The notes under the pieces were generated by a model. It worked only from the letters and a program-made list of their open reading frames with translations, made no database searches and was not told where the DNA came from. A DNA stretch of 22,909 nt from Mucilaginibacter sp. UBA5151 (lineage in GTDB: Bacteria > Bacteroidota > Bacteroidia > Sphingobacteriales > Sphingobacteriaceae): assembly GCA_002413785.1 (NCBI GenBank), contig DHXR01000051.1, forward strand, positions 55,971 to 78,879, read 5' to 3'. The position numbers and the translations under genes are program-made. Below, piece after piece: positions 1 through 6,202 of the stretch (positions are counted from its first letter, which is position 1; every line of letters starts with the position of its first letter).

Positions 1-1
1 G

Positions 2-74
2 TGATCCCGCTGGGATTCGAACCCAGGACCCCAACATTAAAAGTGTTATGCTCTACCAGCTGAGCTACGGAATC
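2..74 (-). tRNA. tRNA-Lys (anticodon TTT)
   Basis: Read on the minus strand this is a complete 73-nt cloverleaf. The acceptor stem is GATTCCG with CGGGATC, the D arm is GCTC/GAGC, the anticodon loop is CTTTTAA giving anticodon TTT (Lys), and the T arm is CTGGG-TTCGAAT-CCCAG with discriminator A. Position 1 is a C; whether CCA is encoded cannot be seen because the window ends here. Confidence 0.97.
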
Positions 75-103
75 ATACTTTAACCCTTTTGTTTAAAGTG
101 GTG

Positions 104-135
104 CAAATATACGACTATTGATTTTGGTGTGCAAG
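104..135 (-). promoter_or_regulatory. Predicted promoter of tRNA-Lys
   Basis: On the minus strand a perfect Bacteroidota -7 box, TATATTTG (104-111), is preceded at 20 nt by CTTG (132-135), a one-base variant of the TTTG -33 box. It lies about 30 nt upstream of the tRNA 5' end. The match to the family consensus is seen in the sequence; promoter activity is inferred. Confidence 0.6.
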
Positions 136-186
136 CCTTATTTTAATTTATTTTTAGGCCTGTTTAAGCGCTTCATTCCCAATATT

Positions 187-1221
187 CTATATTTTCAAAA
201 TGCCAATTTTACCGTCGTTTCCGGCCAATAGAACCAATTTCCCATGCTTTGCCTTACGACAAACGTTATAACTAACATCATCAATTTTCGTCCATGTTTT
301 ACCGCCATCGGTGGTGATATTGCTGCCGGGGGTGCCGGTGGACAGGAAAATTTTATCCCTAATGAATTCAACACAGGATTGAAAACCGGATGGAGGCTTT
401 TTTGATAAGAACACCCCGTTTTCGTTTGAAATTTCTTTCCCACTATAAAAATAATATTCTGAAACCGAATCTGTTTGATGGTCTTCTTTATAATCTCCTC
501 CAACAATCACTCCATATGAACTTGATAATGAAAATGCTCCCTGACTCGATTTTTCATGCTTAAGTAAAGTCTCATTTGGAGTCCAATAAGTTGGGTAAGA
601 ATCACAGTAAAGCACTAACTCACGGCTTATGCTACCCCCAGTCACAATACTTATTGTATTTTTATCAAATCGCAAGCAGGTACCGCTTGCAGCAAAAGCC
701 GCTTCACCAGGCAAGGCTTTAGGAAGATTATCAAACATTTTCCAGTTATCTCCACCATCAACTGTTTCCATTAAAATGAATTTTCCTTTTATCGGATCGC
801 CTAAAACTAAACCATGTTTTGAATTGGCAAAATCCATCGCATCAAAAAAATAAGCGGTATCGGTATTACGATATTTTACCTGCCAGTTGACCCCACCGTC
901 AACAGTTTTCAATATCAATGCTGGAGTACCAGAACTCATAATCACTGCTTCTTTATCCGAAAAAGCTTCAATATCCCTGAAATCTGCTTGTTCAAAACCC
1001 TTTACTTGTTGCCAATCCCAGTTTTTGCCGCCATTGCGGGTAATAGCCACAGTACCTTTGCTGCCGCTTATCCAGGTAACGCTGTCATCAACTACCGAAA
1101 GACCGCGGATGCTGGTGGATTTGCCTTGTTGCAACACAGCAATGGTTTGGGCCATTAAACTGGTAGAAAGCAATAAAATGCTGAATAAAACGACTATGGT
1201 TTTTAAATCGCACGTCTTCAT
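187..1221 (-). CDS. Secreted Ycf48-like BNR-repeat beta-propeller protein
   Basis: A 344-residue protein. An N-terminal signal peptide (MKTCDLKTI, a hydrophobic stretch, then LMAQ) is followed by repeated sialidase/BNR-type motifs: GGKNW, GGVNW, GGDNW and GGKTW. This pattern is that of Ycf48/HCF136-like beta-propellers, often labelled 'oxidoreductase' in Bacteroidota; no enzymatic role is shown by the sequence. The likely site is periplasmic or extracellular. I chose the ATG at 1221 over the in-frame start at 1236 because it overlaps the stop of the upstream DUF2147 gene (ATGA), is preceded by GAGGGTAAA as ribosome-binding site, and gives a clean signal peptide. The two genes therefore form a translationally coupled operon. 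Confidence 0.85.
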   Translation of the reverse strand: MKTCDLKTIVVLFSILLLSTSLMAQTIAVLQQGKSTSIRGLSVVDDSVTWISGSKGTVAITRNGGKNWDWQQVKGFEQADFRDIEAFSDKEAVIMSSGTPALILKTVDGGVNWQVKYRNTDTAYFFDAMDFANSKHGLVLGDPIKGKFILMETVDGGDNWKMFDNLPKALPGEAAFAASGTCLRFDKNTISIVTGGSISRELVLYCDSYPTYWTPNETLLKHEKSSQGAFSLSSSYGVIVGGDYKEDHQTDSVSEYYFYSGKEISNENGVFLSKKPPSGFQSCVEFIRDKIFLSTGTPGSNITTDGGKTWTKIDDVSYNVCRKAKHGKLVLLAGNDGKIGILKI

Positions 1222-1655
1222 TTTACCCTCGTCCAAACTTCTGTACGGCCGAATAAGGAGATGCCTATATAGCCACGTATTTTCAGGCTTGTCCCCTCTA
1301 ACGTCATTTTACAGCTATAGGTTTTACCGCTTTTGGGATCGTAAATGGTGCCGTCTTCATAAACATTGTCACCGTCAAATGTGAAATCCTTTAATAATTC
1401 AAGCCCAAGATCGGGGCGCGACTGCAATGCCTTATCTGGATTCTTTTTGTCGGTTTTTGGTTTCCCTGTTTCGTCGTTAGGGAATTTTATCCAGTCGAGC
1501 TTGCCATAATATTTATTTCCTTTTTTATAGATCAGGATGTGGTCCTGCCCGTTGGGATTAACCCAGGTTCCAAGTACGGCATCTGCTTTTTGAGCCGATG
1601 CAACAAAGCCGAAGGTCATTGCCATCAGCAAAGTAATTCCTGTTTTTTTAAGCAT
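1218..1655 (-). CDS. DUF2147 family secreted protein
   Basis: A 145-residue protein with a signal peptide (MLKKTGITLLMAMTFGFVASAQ region) followed by a mature part carrying the usual DUF2147 sequence: VLGTWVNPNG near the start, YYGKLDW in the middle, and a C-terminal LKIRGYIGISLFGRTEVWTRV. These are small beta-barrel-like exported proteins of unknown function, common in Bacteroidota and Proteobacteria. It is the first gene of a two-gene operon and its TGA overlaps the ATG of the downstream Ycf48-like gene. A good promoter lies just upstream. The length is normal for the family. Confidence 0.9.
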   Translation of the reverse strand: MLKKTGITLLMAMTFGFVASAQKADAVLGTWVNPNGQDHILIYKKGNKYYGKLDWIKFPNDETGKPKTDKKNPDKALQSRPDLGLELLKDFTFDGDNVYEDGTIYDPKSGKTYSCKMTLEGTSLKIRGYIGISLFGRTEVWTRVK

Positions 1656-1673
1656 GGTTTATAAATTGATTTT

Positions 1674-1704
1674 CGAATTTACGTTTTACATTGGTCTTAA
1701 CAAA
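1674..1704 (-). promoter_or_regulatory. Predicted promoter of the DUF2147/Ycf48-like operon
   Basis: On the minus strand TTTG (1701-1704), a 19-nt spacer, then TAAATTCG (1674-1681), one base from the TAnnTTTG consensus. The implied transcript has a very short leader before the ATG at 1655. Confidence 0.65.
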
Positions 1705-1754
1705 GCACCTTTCGGTTTTTATATTTATTTTCCATCGCATTTACTTTAAAAAAT

Positions 1755-1762
1755 TATATTTG
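1755..1762 (+). promoter_or_regulatory. -7 box upstream of tRNA-Leu(CAG)
   Basis: A perfect TATATTTG lies 12 nt upstream of the tRNA 5' end. No clear TTTG -33 box is present at the usual spacing, so only the -7 element is called. Confidence 0.5.
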
Positions 1763-1774
1763 CAGCCTGATAAT

Positions 1775-1858
1775 GCCCGGATGGCGAAATTGGTAAACGT
1801 TGCGGTCTCAGAAGCCGTTGAGAATTGTCTCTTGAGAGTTCGAGTCTCTCTTCGGGCA
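1775..1858 (+). tRNA. tRNA-Leu (anticodon CAG)
   Basis: An 84-nt class II tRNA. The acceptor stem is GCCCGGA with TTCGGGC, the D-arm region is GCGAAATTGGTAAACG, the anticodon loop is CTCAGAA (anticodon CAG, Leu) on a stem with two G-U pairs, a long variable arm follows, and the T arm contains TTCGAGT. The discriminator is A; the next bases are CATCC, so CCA is not fully encoded. Confidence 0.92.
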
Positions 1859-1872
1859 CATCCATTAAGTTG

Positions 1873-1936
1873 AAAGTCTTAAGCCAAAAGTCTGAAGTCA
1901 GTTGAAAATGACTTTGATCTTTTGACTTAAGACTTT
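1873..1936. repeat. Inverted repeat between the two tRNA-Leu genes
   Basis: The arms at 1873-1890 (AAAGTCTTAAGCCAAAAG) and 1919-1936 pair at 17 of 18 positions. A second inner pair is nested between them (AAGTCA at 1895-1900 with TGACTT at 1909-1914). It fills almost the whole spacer between the tRNAs and could act as a processing or termination hairpin, or be a mobile palindromic repeat. Confidence 0.75.
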
Positions 1937-1949
1937 ATAGTTCATTAAT

Positions 1950-2033
1950 GCCCAGGTGGCGAAATTGGTAGACGCACCACTTTGAGGGGGTGGCATTCGC
2001 AAGGATGTGGCAGTTCGAATCTGCTCCTGGGCA
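1950..2033 (+). tRNA. tRNA-Leu (anticodon GAG)
   Basis: An 84-nt class II tRNA with acceptor stem GCCCAGG with CCTGGGC, D-arm region GCGAAATTGGTAGACGC, anticodon loop TTGAGGG (anticodon GAG, Leu), a long variable arm and a T arm with GTTCGAATC. The discriminator is A. The phage lysis genes begin 42 bp after its 3' end, which makes it a candidate prophage attachment site. Confidence 0.95.
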
Positions 2034-2075
2034 CACTTTTCTTTCATAATTTTTATTATTTAAATATCCTTAAAG

Positions 2076-2609
2076 CTACACCAGCTTCCTCACCAACCCC
2101 AAAACCGCTCCGCCGCTAAAAAACTTATAAACGCTTATCCCCAAAAAAACAAGCAACAAAAGGGCCAGGCCTGTTACCCATTTTATCAAACTGCTTTTAT
2201 CTGCTTTTAATTGCGCACTTTGGGTTTTTATAATAAGCAGGCTATCGGCTGCGCTTTTTTCTGTTCCCCGGCAAGCGTTTAATGCCCGGTTATCGGGTAT
2301 GGTATCGTGGATGGTAGTATAAATATTGTTCTTGATGGTTTTACCGGGCAGGTATAAGGTATCCGGTTTACCCGGCGCACCGGGTATTAACCGTTCTATC
2401 CCGGCACTAACCACCGTATCGCTCACCTGTTTTATTATGGTATCACTCTTAGCTTTCCCGGTAAAACATGGGTTAAGCTGGTTTGATAATTTTGCAAATT
2501 CACCCGGATATTGTAACGACAAACCATCCATGCGTTTAACATCCCGGTTTGCGTAATAAGCCGATCCGCAGCCGGCAAGTAGTAATGATAATATTAATAT
2601 TTTTTTCAT
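2076..2609 (-). CDS. Putative unimolecular spanin-like lipoprotein (phage lysis)
   Basis: A 177-residue protein with an N-terminal lipoprotein signal (MKKILILSLLLAGCG, Cys at 14) and a single C-terminal membrane helix (WVTGLALLLLVFLGISVYKF, about residues 143-162). The region between is hydrophilic and Pro/Thr-rich, ending in a possible coiled coil. A lipid anchor for the outer membrane plus an inner-membrane anchor in one polypeptide is the defining architecture of unimolecular spanins (phage T1 gp11 type), which fuse the membranes in the last step of lysis. It is the last gene of the lysis cluster, 6 nt after the preceding small membrane protein. The function is inferred from topology and position, not from sequence similarity. 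Confidence 0.6.
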   Translation of the reverse strand: MKKILILSLLLAGCGSAYYANRDVKRMDGLSLQYPGEFAKLSNQLNPCFTGKAKSDTIIKQVSDTVVSAGIERLIPGAPGKPDTLYLPGKTIKNNIYTTIHDTIPDNRALNACRGTEKSAADSLLIIKTQSAQLKADKSSLIKWVTGLALLLLVFLGISVYKFFSGGAVLGLVRKLV

Positions 2610-2615
2610 CTGTTG

Positions 2616-2864
2616 TTATTTTTTATAGTGCTTTATTTCTGTTATTTCGGCCTGTAAAAGTGTTACCTGTCCTTCCAGCATTTTAAGGCGGATATTATTG
2701 ATCCTGGTCTCTGTTTCCTGGGTGCTTTTAATCTCCCGTATATCGTTTTTTAACCCGAAATAGGCGGTCATTACCGATACCACTATGCTGGCCGTGCTTA
2801 TTACGGTAACAACCATGTTCTTTATGGTAATACCTTTTAACTCGGTATGTTCAATAGCTGTCAT
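2616..2864 (-). CDS. Small membrane protein with coiled coil, lysis module
   Basis: An 82-residue protein with one predicted membrane helix (about residues 18-38, MVVTVISTASIVVSVMTAYF) followed by a charged heptad-like region (residues 41-80) that looks like a coiled coil. It lies between the M15 endolysin and the spanin-like lipoprotein, so a role in lysis (single-helix holin, or spanin or endolysin partner) is plausible. Many Bacteroidota prophages have a similar small gene here. I do not recognise a named family. Confidence 0.65.
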   Translation of the reverse strand: MTAIEHTELKGITIKNMVVTVISTASIVVSVMTAYFGLKNDIREIKSTQETETRINNIRLKMLEGQVTLLQAEITEIKHYKK

Positions 2865-2876
2865 GTGTTATTTGAA

Positions 2877-3371
2877 TTATACGTAATTTGTTCCGGGGAT
2901 AAACTTTTGGGCAGTGTGGAGGGCCATTAAGCCGTTTAAGGTTTGTCCGTATTTCTTTTCAAAATGCGGAAAATCTTCTTTCCCTTTCGGGAAATCACCG
3001 CCCCATTCCCAGCCGTGTTTTTTCATAATGGCTACAACCTTCATCCAGTTGGGCCCGATAGCCCAATCTTCTTTGCCGTTGGTAGTCATCGTTATATCAA
3101 ATGCCAAACCCCAGTTATGCCATGATGTTCCTGCTCTTGCCCAGCTTACTATATTGCCCATGGGCTTAGCCGCCGACTTTCCGTCGGGATTAACCACCGT
3201 GCGCCCCAATTTGTATAGTGCATCGGTTCTTTCAAAACTCCGGAGCGATTCGCCAACCTGAACAATTACGTTTTCGGGCATCGCGGCCTGCACTTCCGTC
3301 CAGGCGTATGTGCAATCAAGCCTTGCGATTGGATGAAGCAGGTTAATTTGATTTATTGAATGTGTGTCCAT
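2877..3371 (-). CDS. M15 family peptidase (phage endolysin)
   Basis: A 164-residue zinc peptidase of the M15 (VanY / L-Ala-D-Glu or D-Ala-D-Ala) group. Visible metal ligands are His85 and Asp92 in SWHNWGLAFDI and His136 in EDFPHFE. It has no signal peptide, so export would depend on a holin. The ATG at 3371 is preferred over a TTG 11 codons upstream, because the upstream part runs into repeat DNA and adds the poor sequence MQSSEIKKNKN. It lies in a lysis cluster with a GH24 lysozyme, so the phage carries two wall-degrading enzymes that cut different bonds. Confidence 0.88.
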   Translation of the reverse strand: MDTHSINQINLLHPIARLDCTYAWTEVQAAMPENVIVQVGESLRSFERTDALYKLGRTVVNPDGKSAAKPMGNIVSWARAGTSWHNWGLAFDITMTTNGKEDWAIGPNWMKVVAIMKKHGWEWGGDFPKGKEDFPHFEKKYGQTLNGLMALHTAQKFIPGTNYV

Positions 3372-3384
3372 GTTTTTATTTTTT

Positions 3385-3515
3385 TTGATTTCACTGCTTT
3401 GCAAGTTGCCTCACCTAAATCCTCTCCAAAGGAGAGGACTTTAACTGCGCTCTTTTTTTTACCCTCTCCTTTGGAGCGGGCAGGGTGAGGCATTTTTGGA
3501 GCGGACAGGGTGAGG
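3385..3515. repeat. Palindromic repeat block A
   Basis: The block starts with TGATTTCACTG...TTTGCAAGTTGCCTCACC, continues with CCTCTCCAAAGGAGAGG and CTTTAACTGCGCTC, then the inverse arm CCCTCTCCTTTGGAG...AGGGTGAGGC, and a truncated second copy of that arm (GGAGCGGACAGGGTGAGGC). The two arms form a large inverted repeat. It fills the gap between lysozyme and M15 peptidase and begins 2-3 nt after the lysozyme stop codon. Confidence 0.85.
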
Positions 3516-3517
3516 CT

Positions 3518-3982
3518 TTACGCCGTTAAAAACAATTGGCTTTCTTCTTTACGGCGCTGCACCAGGGTTTCGCACACTACTTTTTTACCGGTCTTGGGAT
3601 CGGTGATCTTGTTCCAGGCTGAAAAATGAGCGACTGCTTCGGTATAATTTTTTTCGTTCAGTTTAATCAGGAGAGTCGATTCTTCGAGCGCGCCGGTGCC
3701 TTCGTTGTAGGTGAATGAGACCAGGGCGTCAAACTGGTTTTGTGTAAGCGGAACTTTCGCAAACCGGTTTACCGCCTCTTCGTACTGGCCGAGCGTGTTC
3801 TGAAAAAGGGCGTCGGCCTGAGCTACATTTGCAAGTTTGTCGCCGGGTTTCACTGTTTTGCCGTCGTGGTACCGGGTCGAACCATAGCCTATGGTCCATA
3901 CCCCGGCAACATCACGATAAGCGTCGAGGCGCAAACCTTCAAAGTTTTTGATTATCTTAAATCCGTTTTCGCTTAGTTTCAT
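3518..3982 (-). CDS. GH24 phage lysozyme (muramidase)
   Basis: A 154-residue T4/P21-type lysozyme that hydrolyses the MurNAc-GlcNAc bond of peptidoglycan. The family's E-8x-D-5x-T catalytic triad is Glu15 (NFEGLRL), Asp24 (YRDVAG) and Thr30 (VWTIGYG). The C-terminal motif RRKEESQLFL matches the conserved RRxxExxLF of the family. The length is that of a bare catalytic domain with no wall-binding or signal-anchor segment, so it needs a holin. Upstream is a holin-like two-helix gene, downstream the M15 peptidase. All key residues are intact. Confidence 0.94.
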   Translation of the reverse strand: MKLSENGFKIIKNFEGLRLDAYRDVAGVWTIGYGSTRYHDGKTVKPGDKLANVAQADALFQNTLGQYEEAVNRFAKVPLTQNQFDALVSFTYNEGTGALEESTLLIKLNEKNYTEAVAHFSAWNKITDPKTGKKVVCETLVQRRKEESQLFLTA

Positions 3983-4045
3983 AATTTTTGTTTTTTTTAG
4001 TAATTTGTTGATTTGTTCAAAAGTTATTAAGCCTTACCCTACCCA

Positions 4046-4252
4046 AAAATGCCTCACCCAACCCTCTCCAAAGGAGAGGGCTTTAACTGCGCTCTTTTTT
4101 AACCGTCTGCAAGTCGCCTCATCCAGCCCTCTCCTTTGGAGAGGGTTCTAAAACCGTTCATAAAAAATCAGTTAAAGAATATGCAAATCGAAGCCCTCTC
4201 CTTTGGCGAGGGTTGGGTGAGGCATTTTTAGAGAGGGAAGGGCGAGGCTTTC
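4046..4252. repeat. Palindromic repeat block B
   Basis: Two or more partial copies of the same family as block A: GCCTCACCCAACCCTCTCC with AAAGGAGAGGG and CTTTAACTGCGCTC, then TGCAAGTCGCCTCATCC with CCCTCTCCTTTGGAGAGGG, then a third arm with TTGGCGAGGGTTGGGTGAGGC and a degenerate AGGGCGAGGC. It occupies the 273-bp gap between the holin-like gene and the lysozyme and starts 3 nt after the holin-like stop. Nothing else was found in this gap. Confidence 0.85.
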
Positions 4253-4255
4253 ATT

Positions 4256-4477
4256 TTATTGAACCGGAGTAACAGTTTGGGCTGGTGTAAAAAAGTTTTT
4301 TACGAGGTATGATAATCCGGCGGCTAAGGCAACGCCACCTATGGCTTTCCAGCTAAAGGTTAATGTGCCGGCCTGAACACTGGTTTCTACTGCGGCAATT
4401 ACTGCGCCGCCGATGGCTACCAAAAGGCCTTTTCCGAAATCCTTAAAGTTTAAGGAGAATAATGATGATGTTTGCAT
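4256..4477 (-). CDS. Putative holin-like small membrane protein
   Basis: A 73-residue protein with two predicted membrane helices (about residues 16-36, GKGLLVAIGGAVIAAVETSV, and 43-62, WKAIGGVALAAGLSYLVKNF) and short polar ends. This size and topology fit a class II holin. It lies directly upstream of the GH24 lysozyme in transcription order, the expected holin position. No named family is recognised. A frameshifted second copy of its 5' half lies at 4983-5114 on the other side of the toxin-antitoxin genes. Confidence 0.6.
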   Translation of the reverse strand: MQTSSLFSLNFKDFGKGLLVAIGGAVIAAVETSVQAGTLTFSWKAIGGVALAAGLSYLVKNFFTPAQTVTPVQ

Positions 4478-4515
4478 GAGTTTGTTTTTTATGATGAGTT
4501 TTTAAACAGTTTTTG

Positions 4516-4523
4516 TAAATTTG
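4516..4523 (+). promoter_or_regulatory. -7 box of the toxin-antitoxin operon
   Basis: A perfect TAAATTTG ends 3 nt before the antitoxin ATG, so the implied transcription start falls on or next to the start codon and the mRNA would be leaderless. No TTTG -33 box is seen at 19-21 nt. Confidence 0.5.
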
Positions 4524-4526
4524 TAT

Positions 4527-4736
4527 ATGGAAACAATAGTTGTACATCCAAAAAACCAAAAGCAATTGGCGGCAGTTGAAGCTGTTTTAAAGGCATTAAA
4601 TGTAACCTTCAAAAAAGAAGAGGAAAGGCTCCTCTATAACCCGGAATTCATAGCGAAAATGAAGCAAAGTGACCAGGACGTAAAAGCAGGAAGGACCACC
4701 AAAATAGAACCTGCTGATATATGGAACTTAGGCTAA
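4527..4736 (+). CDS. Antitoxin, DUF2683-like
   Basis: A 69-residue protein starting METIVVHPKNQKQLAAVEAVLKAL and ending in an acidic/basic tail with DVKAGRTTKIEPADIWNLG. This matches small Bacteroidota antitoxins of the DUF2683 type rather than Phd/YefM; the C-terminal tail would be the toxin-neutralising part. I chose the ATG at 4527 over a TTG two codons upstream, which overlaps the -7 box. The stop lies inside the toxin gene (16-nt overlap), indicating translational coupling. It probably also autoregulates the operon by family analogy; no operator was identified. Confidence 0.8.
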   Translation: METIVVHPKNQKQLAAVEAVLKALNVTFKKEEERLLYNPEFIAKMKQSDQDVKAGRTTKIEPADIWNLG

Positions 4737-4978
4737 CTGATACTGCAAAAGAGGATATAAAATTTTTTCTTAAAAGCGGTCAATCCAATATTGTAAAGAA
4801 AATTGAAAATCTCCTTGTTTCAATTAAAACGATGCCATTTAGCGGTATAGGTAAACCAGAACCGTTGAAACATGAATATTCGGGCAAATGGTCAAGAAGA
4901 ATAGACCGGGAGAACCGTGTTATTTATGAGGTGATGCCCGATAAAATAATTATCCATTCCCTTAAAGGCCATTACTAA
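4721..4978 (+). CDS. YoeB-family toxin (mRNA interferase)
   Basis: An 85-residue RelE-superfamily toxin. The YoeB signature is clear: GIGKPEPLKHEYSGKWSRRI and the C-terminal GHY. Expected catalytic residues are present (Glu47, Arg66, His84 by alignment with E. coli YoeB E46, R65, H83, and the terminal Tyr85). Family members cleave mRNA in the ribosomal A site. It is co-transcribed with the DUF2683-like antitoxin and, unlike the surrounding phage genes, lies on the plus strand, as expected for an added stabilisation module. Confidence 0.88.
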   Translation: MELRLTDTAKEDIKFFLKSGQSNIVKKIENLLVSIKTMPFSGIGKPEPLKHEYSGKWSRRIDRENRVIYEVMPDKIIIHSLKGHY

Positions 4979-4982
4979 GCGG

Positions 4983-5114
4983 CCAAATCCGCCTCCTTCC
5001 GCACCCTGCCTAAACGGGGTTTCAATAACAGATATAGCAGCCCCGCCAACGGGAACTAAAAGGCCTTTTCCGGGGTACTTTAAAGTTTAAGGAGAATAAT
5101 GATGGTGTTTGCAT
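4983..5114 (-). pseudogene. Frameshifted duplicate of the holin-like gene
   Basis: From an ATG at 5114 the first codons read MQTPSLFSLNFK, almost the same as the intact gene (MQTSSLFSLNFK). An extra base near 5060 (TACCCCGGAAAAGG against GATTTCGGAAAAGG) then shifts the frame. The shifted frame continues GKGLLVPVGGAAISVIETP, homologous to GKGLLVAIGGAVIAAVETS. Similarity fades before 4983 and the second helix is missing. DNA identity also extends upstream of the ATG (CATGRGTTTGTTWTTTATG). It is a broken paralogue separated from the intact gene by the toxin-antitoxin operon. Confidence 0.8.
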
Positions 5115-5191
5115 GGGTTTGTTATTTATGGGTTTGTAAATGGGAAGCTGTTTTCTTTTAGGGGCGGTTTATTTTTTGTTTATTTGAAAGA

Positions 5192-6202
5192 ATGTTAAAA
5201 GATAAAATAGTTAGTATTCAATATTTGCGAGGGTTGGCCGCATTGGGCGTTGTTTTTTGTCATTTTGGTTCCAATCTGATTTCATATCCCCGACTATCAC
5301 TTTTTTTTAATTTTGGACAAACTGGCGTATTCGTTTTCTTTTTAATTAGCGGATTTATAATTGTTTATTCATTAATTCAATCAAATTATAAATCCTCTCA
5401 GTTTTTTACTTTTTTGCTTAAAAGATCAATCAGAATTGATCCGGCTTACTACATTGCTATTTTATTAACTATTGCGCTCTTTAAAATCTTGTCATATATC
5501 CCTTCATTTAATGGCAGCGCAATCGCATTTGTTCCCGGACAATTCATTGCTCATATTCTTTATGTTATACCCTTTACAAAATATCCTTTTTACATGCATG
5601 TATTTTGGACGCTTTGTGTTGAATTTCAATTTTACCTTTTGATAGGTGTTATATATTTTCTATCTGATAGCCCACTTTATAAGTTTATTTTCCTTGTCTT
5701 ATTTTCTTTAAGCAGCCTAATTCCGTTTTCAAACTCATATTACCTTGTTTTAAATTATGCTGCAATTTTTGCATTAGGTATTTCCCTCGTCACGCTTTAT
5801 AAAAACAGAAACTGGCAAAATATCATGCTACCTGTGTTTTTTCTGATTTTGATCGCTTTTAAGTTTGGCATCCCCATTTTTATCTTACTTCTTTTATGCT
5901 CCATAGCTGTTTTTTATTTTACCCTAATTATAAAACCACTTGCATTTTTGGGTGACATCTCTTATTCTCTTTATCTAACCCATACTTTGACCCTTATTGT
6001 CTTTTCAGGGATTTCCAAGAGATTACATATTGACCTTAGCCACTATAAGCTATTTTGGCTGATTATTGAGGTTTTAGTTGCTGCACTTTTTGCGTATATT
6101 TTTTATCTGTTAATTGAAAAGCCATCTTTGCGTTTATCTAAGCATATATTTTATAAAAAAACTAAGGGTTCGTTATTGCAAACCCGTTTGAATTTAAAGT
6201 AG
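5192..6202 (+). CDS. Acyltransferase 3 family membrane protein (O-acetyltransferase-like)
   Basis: A 336-residue integral membrane protein with about ten hydrophobic segments. The N-terminal motif YLRGLAALGVVFCHF holds the family's conserved Arg13 and His24, followed by GQTGVFVFFLISGFII, typical of Acyl_transf_3 (OafA/OatA/WecH-like) enzymes that O-acylate surface sugars. The likely substrate is lipopolysaccharide or capsule. It is on the plus strand, opposite to the virion genes, visibly richer in A+T, and its 3' end overlaps the end of the putative receptor-binding protein by 41 nt. This fits a lysogenic-conversion moron that changes the phage receptor. The substrate and this role are inferred. 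Confidence 0.88.
   Translation: MLKDKIVSIQYLRGLAALGVVFCHFGSNLISYPRLSLFFNFGQTGVFVFFLISGFIIVYSLIQSNYKSSQFFTFLLKRSIRIDPAYYIAILLTIALFKILSYIPSFNGSAIAFVPGQFIAHILYVIPFTKYPFYMHVFWTLCVEFQFYLLIGVIYFLSDSPLYKFIFLVLFSLSSLIPFSNSYYLVLNYAAIFALGISLVTLYKNRNWQNIMLPVFFLILIAFKFGIPIFILLLLCSIAVFYFTLIIKPLAFLGDISYSLYLTHTLTLIVFSGISKRLHIDLSHYKLFWLIIEVLVAALFAYIFYLLIEKPSLRLSKHIFYKKTKGSLLQTRLNLK

Noticed and set aside
1691..1873. A 60-codon plus-strand reading frame
   Set aside because: It runs through tRNA-Leu(CAG), so it is not a protein gene.
5115..5191. Promoter of the acyltransferase gene
   Set aside because: TTTATTTG shortly before the ATG resembles a -7 box but lacks the A at position two and has no TTTG at the right distance.
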